From assembly GCF_001653335.1 (NCBI RefSeq), contig NZ_CP015079.1, positions 4,278,001-4,342,000 on the forward strand: DNA of 64,000 nucleotides, given 5' to 3'. The position numbers were made by a program, and so were the translations under genes. Below, piece by piece: positions 17,613-26,283 of the stretch. Below the pieces are notes generated by a model. That model saw only the letters and a program-made list of their open reading frames with translations, was not told the DNA's origin and did no database searches. The DNA is from Nocardioides dokdonensis FR1436. Lineage in GTDB: Bacteria > Actinomycetota > Actinomycetes > Propionibacteriales > Nocardioidaceae. Within the stretch, counting starts at the first letter, position 1; every line of letters begins with the position of its first letter.

Positions 17613-17646
17613 GACCTCTGTCTACCTGCCGCAGCCCCGTGTGTCC

Positions 17647-18216
17647 TCAGCCCTCCAGCAACCGGGCTGCGGCAGACCGCGCCGCGGCGATCGCGTCGAC
17701 CCCCGGAGCGGTACCGCGCAGGCTGAGCACCCCTTCGTGCAGGCACATCAGCTGCAGCGCGAGCGCGCCATCCTCCGCGAACCCGCCCTCCCGCAGGGAG
17801 TCGGCGAAGAGCTGGATCAGCCACTGCTTCTCGGCCAGCACCACCTGGCGACCGGGGTGGCCGGCCTCCGGCAGCTCGGCCAGGGCGTTGACGAAGGCAC
17901 ACCCGCGGGTCGCGCCGTCCAGCCAGGTCTCGAGCGCGTCGAAGGGTGCCAGCACCCGCGCCACCGGGTCCGGGGCGTCCCGGTACGGCTGTTCGACGAG
18001 CGCGCGCCAGCGTCGGTCGCGCTCGAGCAGGTAGGCCGCGACCAGCTGCTGCTTGGAGCCGAACCGGTCGTAGAGGGTCCGCTTGGTCACGCCCGAGCGC
18101 TCGGCGACGAGGTCGACCCCGACCGCGGTGATGCCCTGCTCGTAGAAGAGCACCGCGGCGGCGTCGAGGATCCGCCGGGCGGCAGGGGTCAGCTGCTCGG
18201 GATCCAACACGTCCAC
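17647..18216 (-). CDS. TetR-family transcriptional repressor
   Basis: A 189-residue regulator with an N-terminal helix-turn-helix (GITAVGVDLVAERSGVTKRT then LYDRFGSKQQLVAAYL) and a TetR_C-type ligand domain containing GCAFVNALAELP. It diverges from a quinone-oxidoreductase-like gene, and the 69-bp gap contains a long palindrome, so it most likely represses both itself and that gene until an electrophilic or quinone-like ligand binds. Confidence 0.9.
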   Translation of the reverse strand: MDVLDPEQLTPAARRILDAAAVLFYEQGITAVGVDLVAERSGVTKRTLYDRFGSKQQLVAAYLLERDRRWRALVEQPYRDAPDPVARVLAPFDALETWLDGATRGCAFVNALAELPEAGHPGRQVVLAEKQWLIQLFADSLREGGFAEDGALALQLMCLHEGVLSLRGTAPGVDAIAAARSAAARLLEG

Positions 18217-18246
18217 GTTGACCTCACAGATCGGTATACCTAGGCT

Positions 18247-18268
18247 GACTTCACAGATCAGTGAAGTC
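18247..18268. promoter_or_regulatory. Palindromic TetR operator
   Basis: GACTTCAC and its exact complement GTGAAGTC flank a 6-bp spacer in the divergent intergenic region. A partial second copy (CTCACAGATCGG) lies just to the left near 18225. Confidence 0.65.
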
Positions 18269-18285
18269 TAGGTGAGGAGCAGGAC

Positions 18286-19350
18286 ATGGACCAGCCCGAC
18301 GTCCCCCGCACGATGCGAGCGATGGTGCTGACCGGCCACGGCGGGCCGGAGGTCCTCGAGCTGCGGGAGGTGGGGACACCGGCCCCCGGTCCCGGCGAGG
18401 TGTTGGTGCGGGTGGCCGCGGCGTCGCTCAACAACACCGACCTGTGGACCCGCGAGGGCGCCTACGGCAGCCGCCCCGACGACCCCGACGCCCGCTCGGG
18501 GTGGCGCGGCCCGATCGACTTCCCCCGCATCCAGGGCGGCGACGTGGCGGGCCAGGTGGTCGCCCTGGGCCCCGGGGCCCCCGGTGACCTGCTCGGGCAG
18601 CGGGTGCTCGTCGACCCGGCCCACTACGACCACCCGGGACCCGACGCCCACCCCGTCGACATCCTCGGCAGCGAGCGCGACGGCGGCTTCGCCGAGCTCG
18701 TCGTCGTCGACGCCGCGCGGGCCCACCCGGTCGACGACTCCCCACTGAGCGACGTCGAGCTCGCCGCGCTGCCGATCGCCTACGGCACGGCGCTGGGCAT
18801 GCTCGAGCGCGGGCGCGCCGCGGCCGGTGAGACGGTCGTGGTCACCGGCGCATCCGGCGGCGTCGGCCTCGCGGCCGTCCAGCTGGCCGCCGCGCGCGGC
18901 GCCCGGGTCGTGGCCGTCACCAGCGGCGTGCACGCCGACGCGGTGCGTCGCGCGGGTGCGCACGCGACCGTCGACCGCACCGAGGGAGACCTGCACGAGA
19001 CCCTGGCCGCGGCCTGCCCGGAGGGCATCGACGTCGTCGTCGACGTGGTCGCGGGACCCCTCGTCGCCCAGGGCCTGGACCTGCTGGGCGACGGTGCGCG
19101 CTGGGTCGTCGCCGGGGCGCTCGGGGGCCACCGGCTCGAGCTGGACGTACGCCGCCTCTACCTGCACAACATCGCCCTGGTCGGCTCGACCATGCACACG
19201 CCGGCCCACTTCGAGACCCTCGTCGAGCTGGTCCGCCGCGGCGACGTGCGTCCGGTGGTGGCCCGCACCTACGACCTCGCCGACCTCGCCACCGCCCAGG
19301 CCGACCTCGAGGGACGCGGTCTCGTCGGCAAGCTGGTCGTCACGCCCTGA
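18286..19350 (+). CDS. Medium-chain NADPH:quinone-oxidoreductase-type dehydrogenase
   Basis: A 354-residue enzyme of the zinc-independent MDR type. The N-terminus has NNTDLWTREGAYG, without the Cys/His zinc pattern of alcohol dehydrogenases. The Rossmann motif TGASGGVGLAAVQLA binds NADPH and the C-terminus ends GKLVVTP. It probably reduces quinones or activated carbonyls in the cytosol. It is controlled by the divergent TetR gene. Confidence 0.88.
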   Translation: MDQPDVPRTMRAMVLTGHGGPEVLELREVGTPAPGPGEVLVRVAAASLNNTDLWTREGAYGSRPDDPDARSGWRGPIDFPRIQGGDVAGQVVALGPGAPGDLLGQRVLVDPAHYDHPGPDAHPVDILGSERDGGFAELVVVDAARAHPVDDSPLSDVELAALPIAYGTALGMLERGRAAAGETVVVTGASGGVGLAAVQLAAARGARVVAVTSGVHADAVRRAGAHATVDRTEGDLHETLAAACPEGIDVVVDVVAGPLVAQGLDLLGDGARWVVAGALGGHRLELDVRRLYLHNIALVGSTMHTPAHFETLVELVRRGDVRPVVARTYDLADLATAQADLEGRGLVGKLVVTP

Positions 19351-19390
19351 TCGGCCGGTCCCGGGACGTCCGGGACCCCTGGAACATGCA

Positions 19391-19419
19391 GAAGGCCCGG
19401 ACCAGTGGTCCGGGCCTTC
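19391..19419. terminator. Hairpin beside the tRNA remnant
   Basis: A 14-bp inverted repeat (GAAGGCCCGGACCA and its complement) around a single base, nine bases beyond the 3' end of the truncated tRNA. It mirrors the hairpin beyond the intact tRNA and also ends the upstream oxidoreductase gene. Confidence 0.6.
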
Positions 19420-19427
19420 AGCCTGTG

Positions 19428-19461
19428 TAGCGGGGGTAGGATTTGAACCTACGACCTCTGG
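19428..19461 (-). repeat. 3' fragment of an initiator-type tRNA; probable attL of an integrated element
   Basis: 34 bases match the 3' part of the tRNA at 14904 (acceptor strand, T arm, variable loop, end of the anticodon stem) except for a paired C/T and G/A change that keeps the T stem closed. At 19462 the match stops abruptly and the anticodon and 5' half are missing. Because the tRNA lies on the minus strand, insertion would leave this 3' piece at the left edge and an intact tRNA at the right edge, beyond this window. Confidence 0.65.
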
Positions 19462-19984
19462 ACCTTCGGCGTGTGCGCTGCTGCGCTCTGCGTTCTTTGC
19501 CCGCTCTTGGCGATGTGCGCTCTGACCTGCGCAGACGGGGCCAACTCCTGGCTCCGGCCGGCCGATGTCTTGACGCCGTCTGCTCCGATTGGACGGCTTA
19601 TGCTGCCGTTTTCGGGGCATTAACGCGGCCCGACTCAAATTACATCCTGTTGGCGCCACCGGTAGACGCCGGGTTCGTGGCCGCCGGCGACGACCGCTGC
19701 CAATCCGCTCATCAGGCGATCATCCAAAGCGTCCCGATCTGATGTTCCTTGAGACGATCCAAACGACTCAGGCCATCGGGAACCGAGACGCTCAGGAGGT
19801 CGAGTTCCCGGCGAAGAAGGACGCCCGGCTCTGACACAGTCACCCGGCGGCGACGCCCGCGCGGCAGCGCTGGCATCAAGGAAGGCGCTGGGGCGACCGG
19901 CGCAGATGATCGCCGTCGGCACGCTGTGGGAGAGATCGGCCCGTGCCAGATGAGGGCGGGAACCTCGGCGGGGTCAGTGGGCCA
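19462..19984. other. Left edge of the element, no convincing gene
   Basis: This stretch has less coding character than its neighbours. Short open frames exist on both strands but none has a good start, ribosome site and recognisable product. A plus-strand frame ending near 19939 reads like the tail of a decayed gene (RKALGRPAQMIAVGTLWERS). No integrase is visible. Confidence 0.4.
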
Positions 19985-20146
19985 TTATCGATTCTGGAGC
20001 CAGATCGAGGTCAGCACGTGCTCCCGCGAGGCCGCTCGGTCGTGAATGCTCCGCTCGTGTTGTAGCCCGAGCTCGACGAGCTCCGCTTCGTCGCCCGCCT
20101 GAAGAGTGACGTCGCACTCCGGGCAGGTCAGTTCCAAGACTCGCAC
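19985..20146 (-). CDS. Small DUF1059-like protein
   Basis: A 53-residue protein. The GTG start is preceded by AGGAGG at five bases. The sequence begins VRVLELTCPECDVTLQAGDE, with a CPEC pair, an acidic turn and later His residues in LQHERSIHDRA, resembling small DUF1059-type proteins. It ends at TAA 19985-19987. A BlaI-type dyad lies just upstream, overlapping the expected promoter, so it probably belongs to the same regulon as cydAB on the other side. Function unknown. Confidence 0.6.
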   Translation of the reverse strand: MRVLELTCPECDVTLQAGDEAELVELGLQHERSIHDRAASREHVLTSIWLQNR

Positions 20147-20156
20147 CGCGACCTCC

Positions 20157-20173
20157 TACTAGGGATCATAGTA
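20157..20173. promoter_or_regulatory. BlaI-type operator 1
   Basis: TACTAGGGATCATAGTA, a perfect TACTA-N7-TAGTA dyad extended to CCTACTA/TAGTAGG. It lies ten bases upstream of the small DUF1059-like gene start. Confidence 0.7.
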
Positions 20174-20293
20174 GGAGCGGCAGTACGCGGTCTGCGCCAA
20201 GCTTGATGGACCCCATAGGAGATTCCGTGCCTCCGGCTAAGGAGCCGGCGCCGGCTTCTCTAGGAAGCGCCAGGTCAGCCCACTTCGCCCATC

Positions 20294-20310
20294 TACTATG
20301 AGAGTTAGTA
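20294..20310. promoter_or_regulatory. BlaI-type operator 2 (cydAB)
   Basis: TACTATGAGAGTTAGTA, TACTA-N7-TAGTA, in the 359-bp gap before cydA. Its left half contains TACTAT, a plausible -10 hexamer, so bound repressor would cover the promoter. Nothing else coding is convincing in this gap. Confidence 0.7.
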
Positions 20311-20505
20311 GACTCTTGCCCATGGCGCGTGGACGACCAGGCTTTCGCCGGCAAGGGGCCGGAACTACGGGCGCCTGATGCCGGCGCAAGGGGGCGACCA
20401 TGTCCGCGAAAGCTACGGACTCCCGGCAGACCTGCGAGATCGGACGGCACCATCGGTGAACCGCGACCGGATGCGTTCCTGTGCTGGCTCGACTGAGGAG
20501 AACCC

Positions 20506-21903
20506 ATGACCCTTGAGGCACTGCAGGTCCTGTTGTCTGACACGCCGTCCGGTCTACTGCCCGCGCGTAACCAGATGGCGCTGTCGCTGGGCTGGCACAT
20601 CATCTTGGCCTGCTTCGGCGTGGCTTTCCCGTCGATGACCTTCATCGTCCACTGGCGCGGTGTCTTCCGCGGTGACGCGGTGGCACTCGAGCTTGCCAAG
20701 CGGTGGTCGAAGGTCTCCGCCGTGTTGTTCGCGATCGGCGCGGTGTCCGGGACCGTGCTCAGCTTCGAGATGGGTCTGCTGTGGCCGGGTCTGATGGGCA
20801 GGTACGGCGACGTGCTCGGTCTGCCGTTCGCATTCGAGGGGCTGGCGTTCTTCGTCGAGGCGATCTTCCTCGGCATCTACCTCTACGGCTGGGGCCGGAT
20901 GCCCCCGCGGATCCACCTGCTGATGCTGGTCCCGATGGCCTGCGCGGGCGTGATCGGCACGTTCTGCGTAATCGCGGTCAACGCCTGGATGAACAACCCA
21001 ACCGGCTTCCGGCTCAACGCGGCCGGCGAGGTGGTCGACGTTGACCCTTGGGCCGCGATGTTCAACGACGGCGTGTGGCTGATGTTCGCCCACATGTGGG
21101 TCGGCGCCTTCGTGGTCGTCGGCTTCACCGTCGCCGGGGTGTACGCCGCGGGCATGCTGCGCGGCCACCGCGACCCCCACCACCGGCTCGGGTTCATCGT
21201 TCCGTTCGTCTTCGCCACCGTCGCCGCGCTTGCCCAGCCGCTGGTCGGCCACGTGCTCGGCCTACGGGTCGCGGAGAGCCAGCCGGCCAAGCTCGCCGCG
21301 TTCGAACTGGCCGAGACCACCGAGCAACCGGCGCCGCTGCGCCTGGGCGGGATCATGATCGACGGCGAGGTCCGCTACAGCATCGACATCCCCAAGATCG
21401 GCTCGCTGATCGCACGCAACAGCTTCGACAAGCCGGTGCCCGGCCTGGACGAGGTACCGGAGGACGAGCGGCCGCCGGTCAACATCACCCACTGGGCGTT
21501 CCAGTCCATGGTCGGCATCGGCACGCTGCTTGCCCTGTCCGTGCTGTTGTTCTGGTTCGTGCGATGGCGCGGCCGCGACCTCCTGGAAAGTCGCTGGTTC
21601 CTGCGATACGCCGTGGCCGCTGGCCCGCTAGCGATGATCGCCCTCGAGGCGGGCTGGATCGCCACCGAGGTCGGCCGCCAGCCGTGGGTGGTCTGGCAGG
21701 TGCTGCGCACCGAGGACGCGGTGACCGATAACCCGTGGATCTGGTGGAGCTTGGCCGGGACCGCGGTGGTGTACCTCGGGATGACGCTCGGCGCCTACGT
21801 CGTACTCCGGTCCATGGCGCGACGCTGGCGCGCCGGCGAGCTCGACCTACCCAGTCCCTACGGCCCGGAGTCCGCCGAGGGCGTGAAGGAGGCGTCGCGG
21901 TGA
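20506..21903 (+). CDS. cydA: Cytochrome bd-type quinol oxidase subunit I
   Basis: A 465-residue heme-bearing subunit of a terminal oxidase that passes electrons from quinol to O2 without needing copper. The N-terminal helix has the heme ligand His in LGWHIILACFG. LPFAFEGLAFFVEAIFLGIY carries conserved acidic residues, and GWIATEVGRQPWVV is the C-terminal signature. About nine helices are predicted. The Q loop is short, as in actinobacterial and cyanide-insensitive forms. ATG follows GAGGAG, and the gene overlaps cydB by three bases. Confidence 0.94.
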   Translation: MTLEALQVLLSDTPSGLLPARNQMALSLGWHIILACFGVAFPSMTFIVHWRGVFRGDAVALELAKRWSKVSAVLFAIGAVSGTVLSFEMGLLWPGLMGRYGDVLGLPFAFEGLAFFVEAIFLGIYLYGWGRMPPRIHLLMLVPMACAGVIGTFCVIAVNAWMNNPTGFRLNAAGEVVDVDPWAAMFNDGVWLMFAHMWVGAFVVVGFTVAGVYAAGMLRGHRDPHHRLGFIVPFVFATVAALAQPLVGHVLGLRVAESQPAKLAAFELAETTEQPAPLRLGGIMIDGEVRYSIDIPKIGSLIARNSFDKPVPGLDEVPEDERPPVNITHWAFQSMVGIGTLLALSVLLFWFVRWRGRDLLESRWFLRYAVAAGPLAMIALEAGWIATEVGRQPWVVWQVLRTEDAVTDNPWIWWSLAGTAVVYLGMTLGAYVVLRSMARRWRAGELDLPSPYGPESAEGVKEASR

Positions 21904-22901
21904 TGTTGGAGATTGTGGTGGCCGCCGCGCTGTTCGCCGGCGTCGTCGTCTATTCGGTCTTCGGTGGCGCGGACTTCGGCTCCGGCTTCTTCGACGCCAC
22001 CGCCGGCGGCGCCCGCCGCGGCGCGCAGGTGCGCACGCTGATTGACCACAGCATCGGACCGGTGTGGGAGGCCAACCACGTCTGGCTGATCTACGTGCTG
22101 GTCACCTGGTGGACGGCGTTCCCCGGCACGTTCGCCGCGGCCATGTCGACGCTCTGGTTGCCGTTGATGCTCGCTCTTCTGGGCATCGTGCTGCGCGGGG
22201 CGTCCTTCGCGTTCCGAAAGTACTCCGCCACCATCGGCCAAGCCCGGCTCTTCGGCATCGTGTTCGCCGGGTCCTCACTGATCACGCCCTTCTTCCTGGG
22301 CTGCGTAGCCGGTGCAATCGCCTCCGGCCGAGTCCCTGCCGACGGCGGCGGCGACCTGGTCTCGTCGTGGGTGAACCCGACCTCGCTGTTCGGCGGCCTG
22401 ATCGCGGGCGGCAGCTGTGCGTACCTGGCTGGTTCGTTCCTCGTCGCCGACGCCGCCCGATCCGGGCACCCCGGGCTAGCCGAGATGCTGCGCGTGCGCA
22501 CACTGGGTGTGGGCGCGGTCACCGGCGCCTGCGTGTTCGCCGCGTTGGTGCCGATCAGGCAGGACGCGGCCACGCTCTTCGACGGCCTCACGGGTCGGGC
22601 CTTGCCGCTCATGGTGCTATCGGCGTTCGCCGGCGCCGGCGCACTCGTGCTGATCTGGACGCGGCGGTACGCCGTCGCGCGGTTCGCCGCGGCCGCCGCG
22701 GTCGGCACGGTGACCCTGGGCTGGGGGGTCGGGCAGTACCCGTGGCTACTGGTCGACCAAGTCACCATCGAGCAGGCCGCCGGCGCCGACGCAACGCTGC
22801 AGGCGCTGCTGGTCGCCGTCGGGCTGGCGGTGGTGATCGTGGTGCCCGCGCTGTCCTACCTGCTCTATCTCACCCAGTCCGAGCGGTGGTTACGACACTG
22901 A
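21903..22901 (+). CDS. cydB: Cytochrome bd-type quinol oxidase subunit II
   Basis: A 332-residue polytopic partner of CydA with about eight helices. Family features are FGGADFGSGFFD near residue 22, GPVWEANHVWLIYVLV, the RGASFAFRKYS segment and the C-terminal YLLYLTQSERW. The ATG sits inside the cydA stop, so the subunits are made together. No cydCD exporter genes follow, so assembly of the oxidase would depend on genes elsewhere, or on the thiol and heme genes of this element. Confidence 0.93.
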   Translation: MLEIVVAAALFAGVVVYSVFGGADFGSGFFDATAGGARRGAQVRTLIDHSIGPVWEANHVWLIYVLVTWWTAFPGTFAAAMSTLWLPLMLALLGIVLRGASFAFRKYSATIGQARLFGIVFAGSSLITPFFLGCVAGAIASGRVPADGGGDLVSSWVNPTSLFGGLIAGGSCAYLAGSFLVADAARSGHPGLAEMLRVRTLGVGAVTGACVFAALVPIRQDAATLFDGLTGRALPLMVLSAFAGAGALVLIWTRRYAVARFAAAAAVGTVTLGWGVGQYPWLLVDQVTIEQAAGADATLQALLVAVGLAVVIVVPALSYLLYLTQSERWLRH

Positions 22902-22990
22902 AGAGAACCTCTGCAGGGTCAGGACGGGCGGCCAAGTGGTGCCGTCACCCGTCCATCTTGTCGACGGCGGCCCGGACGAGAGGAGGTCGT

Positions 22991-23101
22991 TCAGGGTCTC
23001 GATCTCGGTCCGTGTTGGGCGGTCTCGCGCTTCTTCTCGATGCCAATCGCACGATCTTCGTCGATGGCATCGGGGTGGCCGCCGCCCGGCATCTTCATCA
23101 T
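22991..23101 (-). CDS. Possible small protein (36 residues)
   Basis: Starts MMKMPGGGHPDAIDEDRAI and has GGAG about ten bases upstream. It is hydrophilic with no recognisable domain. The length is close to chance expectation, so this is a tentative call based on the ribosome site and protein-like composition. Confidence 0.25.
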   Translation of the reverse strand: MMKMPGGGHPDAIDEDRAIGIEKKRETAQHGPRSRP

Positions 23102-23404
23102 GTTCCATCTCCGTGGTCCTTTCGTGAGCACTCCGGATGAGTTCTCCATGTGTATCGGCACTTCGGGGGTCGCAAACCCCGATCGCGCCTATGAGGAACG
23201 CGACCGTCCGGCACCCGTGGTGCCTACGCGCGTGGAGGTCCGCGTTCGGCCCACGCTGCTCACGGAGCACAACTGGTCGCGCAGAGGCTAAACGGAGCCG
23301 CCGACAACCTCAGTCCGATCGAGCTGCGTGCCCGCACCGCGGCCATCGTGCGCCAGCGCGGAGCAGCTCCGCCGCCGATCCCGATTCACATGTCCGAACA
23401 GGTG

Positions 23405-23421
23405 TCCTATCCCGGATAGTA
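23405..23421. promoter_or_regulatory. BlaI-type operator 3
   Basis: TCCTATCCCGGATAGTA: the right half is perfect and the left half has one change (TCCTA). It lies 113 bp upstream of the SH3/VldE-like gene. Confidence 0.55.
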
Positions 23422-23533
23422 GTGAGGATTTCAGAATCCGCTGGCCGGCGTGCTTGCATCACTCGTCATGCCCGGCCTCCTCACCGGGGGAACCAGCGCA
23501 TCGACCTTGACAGCGACAGTAAGGAATCAGCGC

Positions 23534-24430
23534 GTGGCGACTCATAGCCACAAGCGGGAAACCGCCCGACGCAAGCCTTCGGCAGCACTCATCGCGGCAC
23601 CACTCGCGGTTCTCGCAACCGGCGCAGCGGTGACGATCGGAGTTGTTGGATCCGATCCCCCATCCGACATCCGCGCCGTCGACCAGTCGGCAGCGGGCAG
23701 CGTCCTTGACCGCCGCCCGGTCGTTTCGCGTGGCGGTATCAGGCGCGGCGACGCCGGCCGGCCAGCGGGGTCTCCCGCGCGTGAGCTGAAGGCCGCTGCT
23801 GCGCGTAAGTTGAGCCCGGTCGATGAGGTCCTGCTGCCAAATGCGGTCGCAGCGGCCATCCGGAATGCCGAAACCCAACGGTGGACCACCACCGAGCTCA
23901 ACATCTGGACCCGCCCGGACAAGCAGGCCGAGCAGCTCGGTGTCCTCGATGCAGGCAAGAAGGTGCCCGTCACCGGCCGCGAGATGCTCGGCCGACAGGA
24001 GATCGTGCTGGACGGTGCGGCCCGGTGGGTCACTTCGGGCTATCTCAGCGAGGAGAAGCCTGAACCTGGGCCTAGCCTCGGCGGTCAGTGCACGAACGGG
24101 ACCTCTGTCCCCTCCGGCGTCAGCTCGAACATCCGGGCGATCCACCAGGCCGTCTGCGCGAACTTTCCCGAGATCGTGACCTACGGCACGCTGCGCGCCG
24201 ACGGTGAGCATGCGCAGGGGATCGCTATGGACATCATGGTTGCCGGCGACCGCGCCTGGCAGGTCGCGGAGTTTCTCCGGGAGTATTACTCCGAGTTCGG
24301 GGTCAGCTACGTGATTCACGCCCGGCGGATCTGGTCGGTGGAGCGCTCTTCAGAGGGTTGGCGCGCGATGGGGGATCGCGGATCGGTGACCGCGAATCAC
24401 TATGACCACGTCCATGTGACGACCTACTGA
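23534..24430 (+). CDS. Exported SH3-domain protein with VldE/ARB-07466-like C-terminal domain
   Basis: A 298-residue protein with a basic N-terminus and one membrane/signal segment (AALIAAPLAVLATGAAVTIG). A bacterial SH3-like region follows (about residues 125-170, LNIWTRPDKQAEQLGVLD). The C-terminal domain has YGTLRADGEHAQGIAMDIMV and ends NHYDHVHVTTY, a His/Asp metal-site pattern seen in cell-wall hydrolase-like domains. It probably acts on or binds peptidoglycan outside the cell. GTG has AAGGAA upstream; earlier in-frame starts are less likely. It is predicted to be under BlaI control. Confidence 0.8.
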   Translation: MATHSHKRETARRKPSAALIAAPLAVLATGAAVTIGVVGSDPPSDIRAVDQSAAGSVLDRRPVVSRGGIRRGDAGRPAGSPARELKAAAARKLSPVDEVLLPNAVAAAIRNAETQRWTTTELNIWTRPDKQAEQLGVLDAGKKVPVTGREMLGRQEIVLDGAARWVTSGYLSEEKPEPGPSLGGQCTNGTSVPSGVSSNIRAIHQAVCANFPEIVTYGTLRADGEHAQGIAMDIMVAGDRAWQVAEFLREYYSEFGVSYVIHARRIWSVERSSEGWRAMGDRGSVTANHYDHVHVTTY

Positions 24431-24573
24431 TTCCCCGGAGCAACCGCGCTCACCGGGTCGTGATGACGACGGGGTTCGAGGAGAACCGGAGGTCACTCCA
24501 AGGGTTCTCCAGCCCGTCCGTCTATGGGTAAGAAAGAGGGCAGGCCGCTGCGGCAGCAAGCGCAACGTGTGTC

Positions 24574-24590
24574 TACTATTGCGTCTAGTA
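24574..24590. promoter_or_regulatory. BlaI-type operator 4 (resB copy 1)
   Basis: TACTATTGCGTCTAGTA, perfect halves extended on both sides (TCTACTA/TAGTAGA). It ends one base before the ATG of the resB gene; the embedded TACTAT could be the -10, giving a nearly leaderless message. Confidence 0.7.
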
Positions 24591-24591
24591 G

Positions 24592-26283
24592 ATGGTGTTC
24601 CGACGAGACGCGGTAGGGGTGGTGGTGACGACGGACGTGGCGGACCGGGGCGCCCGGCCATTGCCCTCGTGGGGATGGGGTCGGTGGGCTTGGCGTGAGC
24701 TGACCTCGATGCGTACCGCCGTGGTTCTGCTCGCGCTCCTCGCATTCGCGGCGATTCCGGGATCGGTGCTGCCGCAACGCAACGTGGCCACCGATCCGGC
24801 GGCGGTGCCGCAGTTCATGGCCGAGCACCCGAGGATCTCGCCATGGCTGGACCGGCTGGGGCTGTTCGAGGTCTACGCCTCACCCTGGTTCGCCGCCACG
24901 TACGGACTGCTGCTGGTCTCGATGACCGGCTGCGTCCTCCCGCGCTGCGTGCGGCTGTGGCGGGAGGCGCGGGCCGAGCCACCGAAGGCGCCACCGCGGC
25001 TGGACCGGTTCGAACACCACCGCGAAACCTCGCTCGACGCGCCGACCGACGTCGTGGTCGCACAGGCCGCGGCTACCCTGCGCGGCCGCGGCTATCGCGT
25101 CGTCGTCGACAGCGAGCCCGACACTCCTGAGGGCACAGGGTCAACTGAGACAGCGCCTGGCCAGTCCGAGGTACGAGTGGAGGTTCGCGCTGAGAAGGGC
25201 TATGTGCGGGAGATCGGGAACCTGGCCTTCCACCTCTCGCTGCTGGTCCTGCTGGTCGGCGTGGCCGGCGGGAAGCTGTTCGGCTTCGAAGGCCGAGTCG
25301 CGCTCGCTGAGGGCGACACCTTCACGAACGTGGCCTCCTCCTACGACGCGTTCACACCGGCATCGCTAGCCGACGTCGACGGGCTGACCCCCTTCTCGAT
25401 GACCTTGGAGGAACTCGAAACGGCCTTCGCGCCGACTGGGCCACGAACAGGCGAACCCCGGAAGTTCGACGCACAGGTCACCTACCGCACCGAGGGCGGC
25501 TCGGAAGCCTCCGCCAACATCGCGCCGAACCAGCCGCTGGACGTCAACGGCACTAAGCTGTTCCTCAGCGGTCACGGGTACGCCCCCAGGGTGACAGTCC
25601 GCGACGGCAAGGACGAGACCGTGTTCTCCGGGCCGGTCATCTTCCTTCCCTCCGACGGCGCACTGACCAGCGACGGCGTCATCAAGGTGCCGAACGCGGA
25701 ACCGACCCAGCTGGGTTTCGAAGGTCTGTTCCTGCCCACCGGCACGCCGATGGGCGGCGATGTCTCGCAGTTCCCCGGACTGCTCGCACCCCGTCTGGAC
25801 CTGGTGGCCTACTCCGGCGACCTCAGCATGGACACCGGAGTTCCGCAGTCGGTGTACAGCCTCGACAAGACCAGCCTGACCGAAATCGAGAGTCAGAGCC
25901 TGCGGATCGGCGAGACCATGCAGTTGCCCGACGGCGCCGGGTCGGTCACCTTCGACGGCGTCGCCCGGTTCGGCAACTTCCAGGTCGCCTACGACCCCGG
26001 CAAGGAGATCGCCCCGGCCGCAGCTGTCCTCCTGCTGATCGGTCTCACCGTCTCCCTCACCGTCCGCCGCCGACGGGTCTGGGTCCGCGTCACCCAAAGC
26101 CCCGACAAGGAGGGCATCCAGGTCGAGACCGCCACGCGGTCCCTCACCCGCAGATCCGCACCGAGCGAGGACACAGACAACCTCATGCGGACCCTGAACC
26201 GCCTCGCCCCCAACCTCACCCCCGACCTTGACCCCGACCTCGATCCCGACCTCGATCCCGAGGCCGTGAGGAGTCCCTCGTGA
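24592..26283 (+). CDS. resB: Cytochrome c maturation protein ResB/CcsB, copy 1
   Basis: A 563-residue System II heme lyase component that, with CcsA, carries heme across the membrane and joins it to apocytochrome c. The first helix region reads MRTAVVLLALLAFAAIPGSV, followed by the family segment FEVYASPWFAATYGLLLVSM. A large outer domain and a last helix near residue 480 follow. The C-terminus has a DLDP repeat (PDLDPDLDPDLDPE). Start uncertain: ATG 24592 abuts the operator, while GTG 24622/24625 follow GGTAGGGG. It is closely similar to the copy at 58096. Confidence 0.92.
   Translation: MVFRRDAVGVVVTTDVADRGARPLPSWGWGRWAWRELTSMRTAVVLLALLAFAAIPGSVLPQRNVATDPAAVPQFMAEHPRISPWLDRLGLFEVYASPWFAATYGLLLVSMTGCVLPRCVRLWREARAEPPKAPPRLDRFEHHRETSLDAPTDVVVAQAAATLRGRGYRVVVDSEPDTPEGTGSTETAPGQSEVRVEVRAEKGYVREIGNLAFHLSLLVLLVGVAGGKLFGFEGRVALAEGDTFTNVASSYDAFTPASLADVDGLTPFSMTLEELETAFAPTGPRTGEPRKFDAQVTYRTEGGSEASANIAPNQPLDVNGTKLFLSGHGYAPRVTVRDGKDETVFSGPVIFLPSDGALTSDGVIKVPNAEPTQLGFEGLFLPTGTPMGGDVSQFPGLLAPRLDLVAYSGDLSMDTGVPQSVYSLDKTSLTEIESQSLRIGETMQLPDGAGSVTFDGVARFGNFQVAYDPGKEIAPAAAVLLLIGLTVSLTVRRRRVWVRVTQSPDKEGIQVETATRSLTRRSAPSEDTDNLMRTLNRLAPNLTPDLDPDLDPDLDPEAVRSPS

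Larger units (their letters stand above)
22902..23533. other. Gap after cydB with weak coding signals
   Basis: No confident gene fills this stretch. A plus-strand frame from 23195 to 23419 has protein-like sequence (LNGAADNLSPIELRARTAAI) but no good start and may be a gene remnant. A 36-codon minus-strand frame is listed separately. A BlaI-type dyad at 23405 belongs to the next gene. Confidence 0.4.

Noticed and set aside
19428-19461. A second functional initiator tRNA
   Set aside because: The anticodon and whole 5' half are missing after 19462, so it cannot fold as a tRNA.
22902-23270. 126-codon minus-strand protein after cydB
   Set aside because: Composition is Arg-rich and irregular, with no good ribosome site at its start; only the short inner frame at 22991-23101 is kept, tentatively.
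26221-26265. Tandem 12-base repeat as a possible regulatory site
   Set aside because: It is in frame within resB copy 1 and simply encodes the repeated DLDP tail.
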